A stretch of DNA of 64,000 bases. Origin: Watersipora subatra (lineage: Eukaryota; Bryozoa; Gymnolaemata; Cheilostomatida; Watersiporidae). Below are positions 63,171 through 64,000 of the stretch, in pieces. The stretch covers positions 24,331,344 to 24,395,343 of the forward strand of contig NC_088717.1 in assembly GCF_963576615.1 (NCBI RefSeq), written 5' to 3'. Position 1 is the first letter of the stretch, and each line of letters opens with the position of its first letter. The notes beneath the pieces are model-generated. The model had not been told where the DNA came from and made no database searches. It was given only the letters and a program-made list of their open reading frames with translations. A program made the translations under genes and the position numbers.

Positions 63171-64000
63171 TTTAACCTAGTGTCATGTTTAGTGAGTTCT
63201 TATGGTGATCATTCTGCAGTTGAATAGCTCTCTGAGTGAAAAATCACATTTTCATAAACAAATGTGAAAGCGTTCTGTTTTCTTATTTTAAATTTTGAAA
63301 CTTCTAACAATTGGCTCGCTAGCTTAGCAATTCTTTATCAACCAAGCAGTGGTTTGGTACCATCACAGCTGTTAGAAATAAAATCGCAACACTTAGGTAT
63401 GACATGTAATACCTTAAAAATATCATATTAAAGTTTTGGTTATAAACCAGTTTAATTTTGATTAATATAAGATAAAAATGACATGAACACATCTGGTAAG
63501 AAAGAAGGAGCTGGAAAGACCCTCTCTGATGATTCTCGTCTTCTGGCCAGTATCCTAGTGAGGTCATGCTTTACTTAGCCATGACCACATTATGATACTT
63601 GGCTGTTGGGGAGACCTCTGACACCGATTCCATAAACAATGCCAACGCATGCTGCCTTCACTCTCACCTCTACCAGGACTGTTTATTTATAGACCGTCTC
63701 ACACCCTAGTGGTTAACACTTTGGGAGAGTTTGTGCCTCAAGTGTGAAAAACACCTTTCCTATTATTAGCTATGGGCTAACTAGACAATGTGGGATGGAA
63801 CTGCTTTTGTATTTTGCATATAATACTGTGAGAAGACAACTCTTCAACTACAAATTATGTGGCTAGCTTTACACATAATGAAAATTTTGAATTAGCAAGT
63901 AGTTTTAGATATTACCATAGAAGTAGATGCTAGGCTTTAATAACCTAGAATCTATTTACTTTTAATGGGGGATGCAGGCCTTCACCAACTATTAACCAAT

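Noticed and set aside
63600..63690. minus-strand frame reading VRVKAACVGIVYGIGVRG, like motif B of family A DNA polymerases
   Set aside because: The likeness is short, the acceptor is poor, and no neighbouring polymerase exon is convincing.
1..64000. CRISPR array, operon or prokaryotic defence system
   Set aside because: All recognised genes are intron-bearing animal genes, and the tandem arrays lack spacer variation.

Overview
This window looks like nuclear DNA of an invertebrate animal, probably a lophotrochozoan such as a mollusc or bryozoan; the species cannot be fixed from the sequence. Evidence: AT-rich DNA, genes split by GT-AG introns of about 60 nt to 7 kb, animal-type protein families, tRNA-derived SINE heads, LINE fragments, MITE-like DNA transposons and many minisatellites. 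There are no operons, and most long open frames are chance reads through repeats.

Three protein-coding genes can be reconstructed exon by exon, with splice phases agreeing at every junction. (1) Plus strand, 113-10753: a complete Na+/K+-ATPase beta subunit, 8 coding exons, 306 aa, all six disulfide cysteines present, first coding exon only 14 nt. (2) Minus strand, 31029-13919: a complete importin alpha of the KPNA3/KPNA4 type, 9 coding exons, 516 aa. Genes 1 and 2 converge on a 3.2 kb interval. (3) Minus strand, 60955-46836: malate synthase, the second enzyme of the glyoxylate shunt, 9 exons covering about the last 418 aa with catalytic residues present; its N-terminal exons are not resolved.

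Region by region: 0-11 kb, ATPase beta with a foldback MITE pair, SINEs and a minisatellite in its introns. 11-13.9 kb, intergenic with a 256-bp tandem duplication and a hairpin. 13.9-31 kb, importin alpha, whose introns carry two Tigger-like elements, a piggyBac-like element nested in another TIR element, a second piggyBac-like element with intact TTAA sites, and a TIR element filled by a 25-bp minisatellite. 31-46.8 kb, gene-poor: a LINE C-terminal fragment, two head-to-tail nearly identical LINE copies (35.4-37.4 kb), a 95-bp minisatellite, a 42-bp minisatellite open in several frames (41.1-42.0 kb), and a 1.1 kb hAT-like MITE with a perfect 8-bp target duplication. 46.8-61 kb, malate synthase. 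61-64 kb, an AT-rich block and unassigned exon-like segments.

The three genes have unrelated cell roles (ion transport, nuclear import, carbon metabolism) and nothing suggests they work together. The most notable points are the animal malate synthase gene and the well-bounded nonautonomous transposons.
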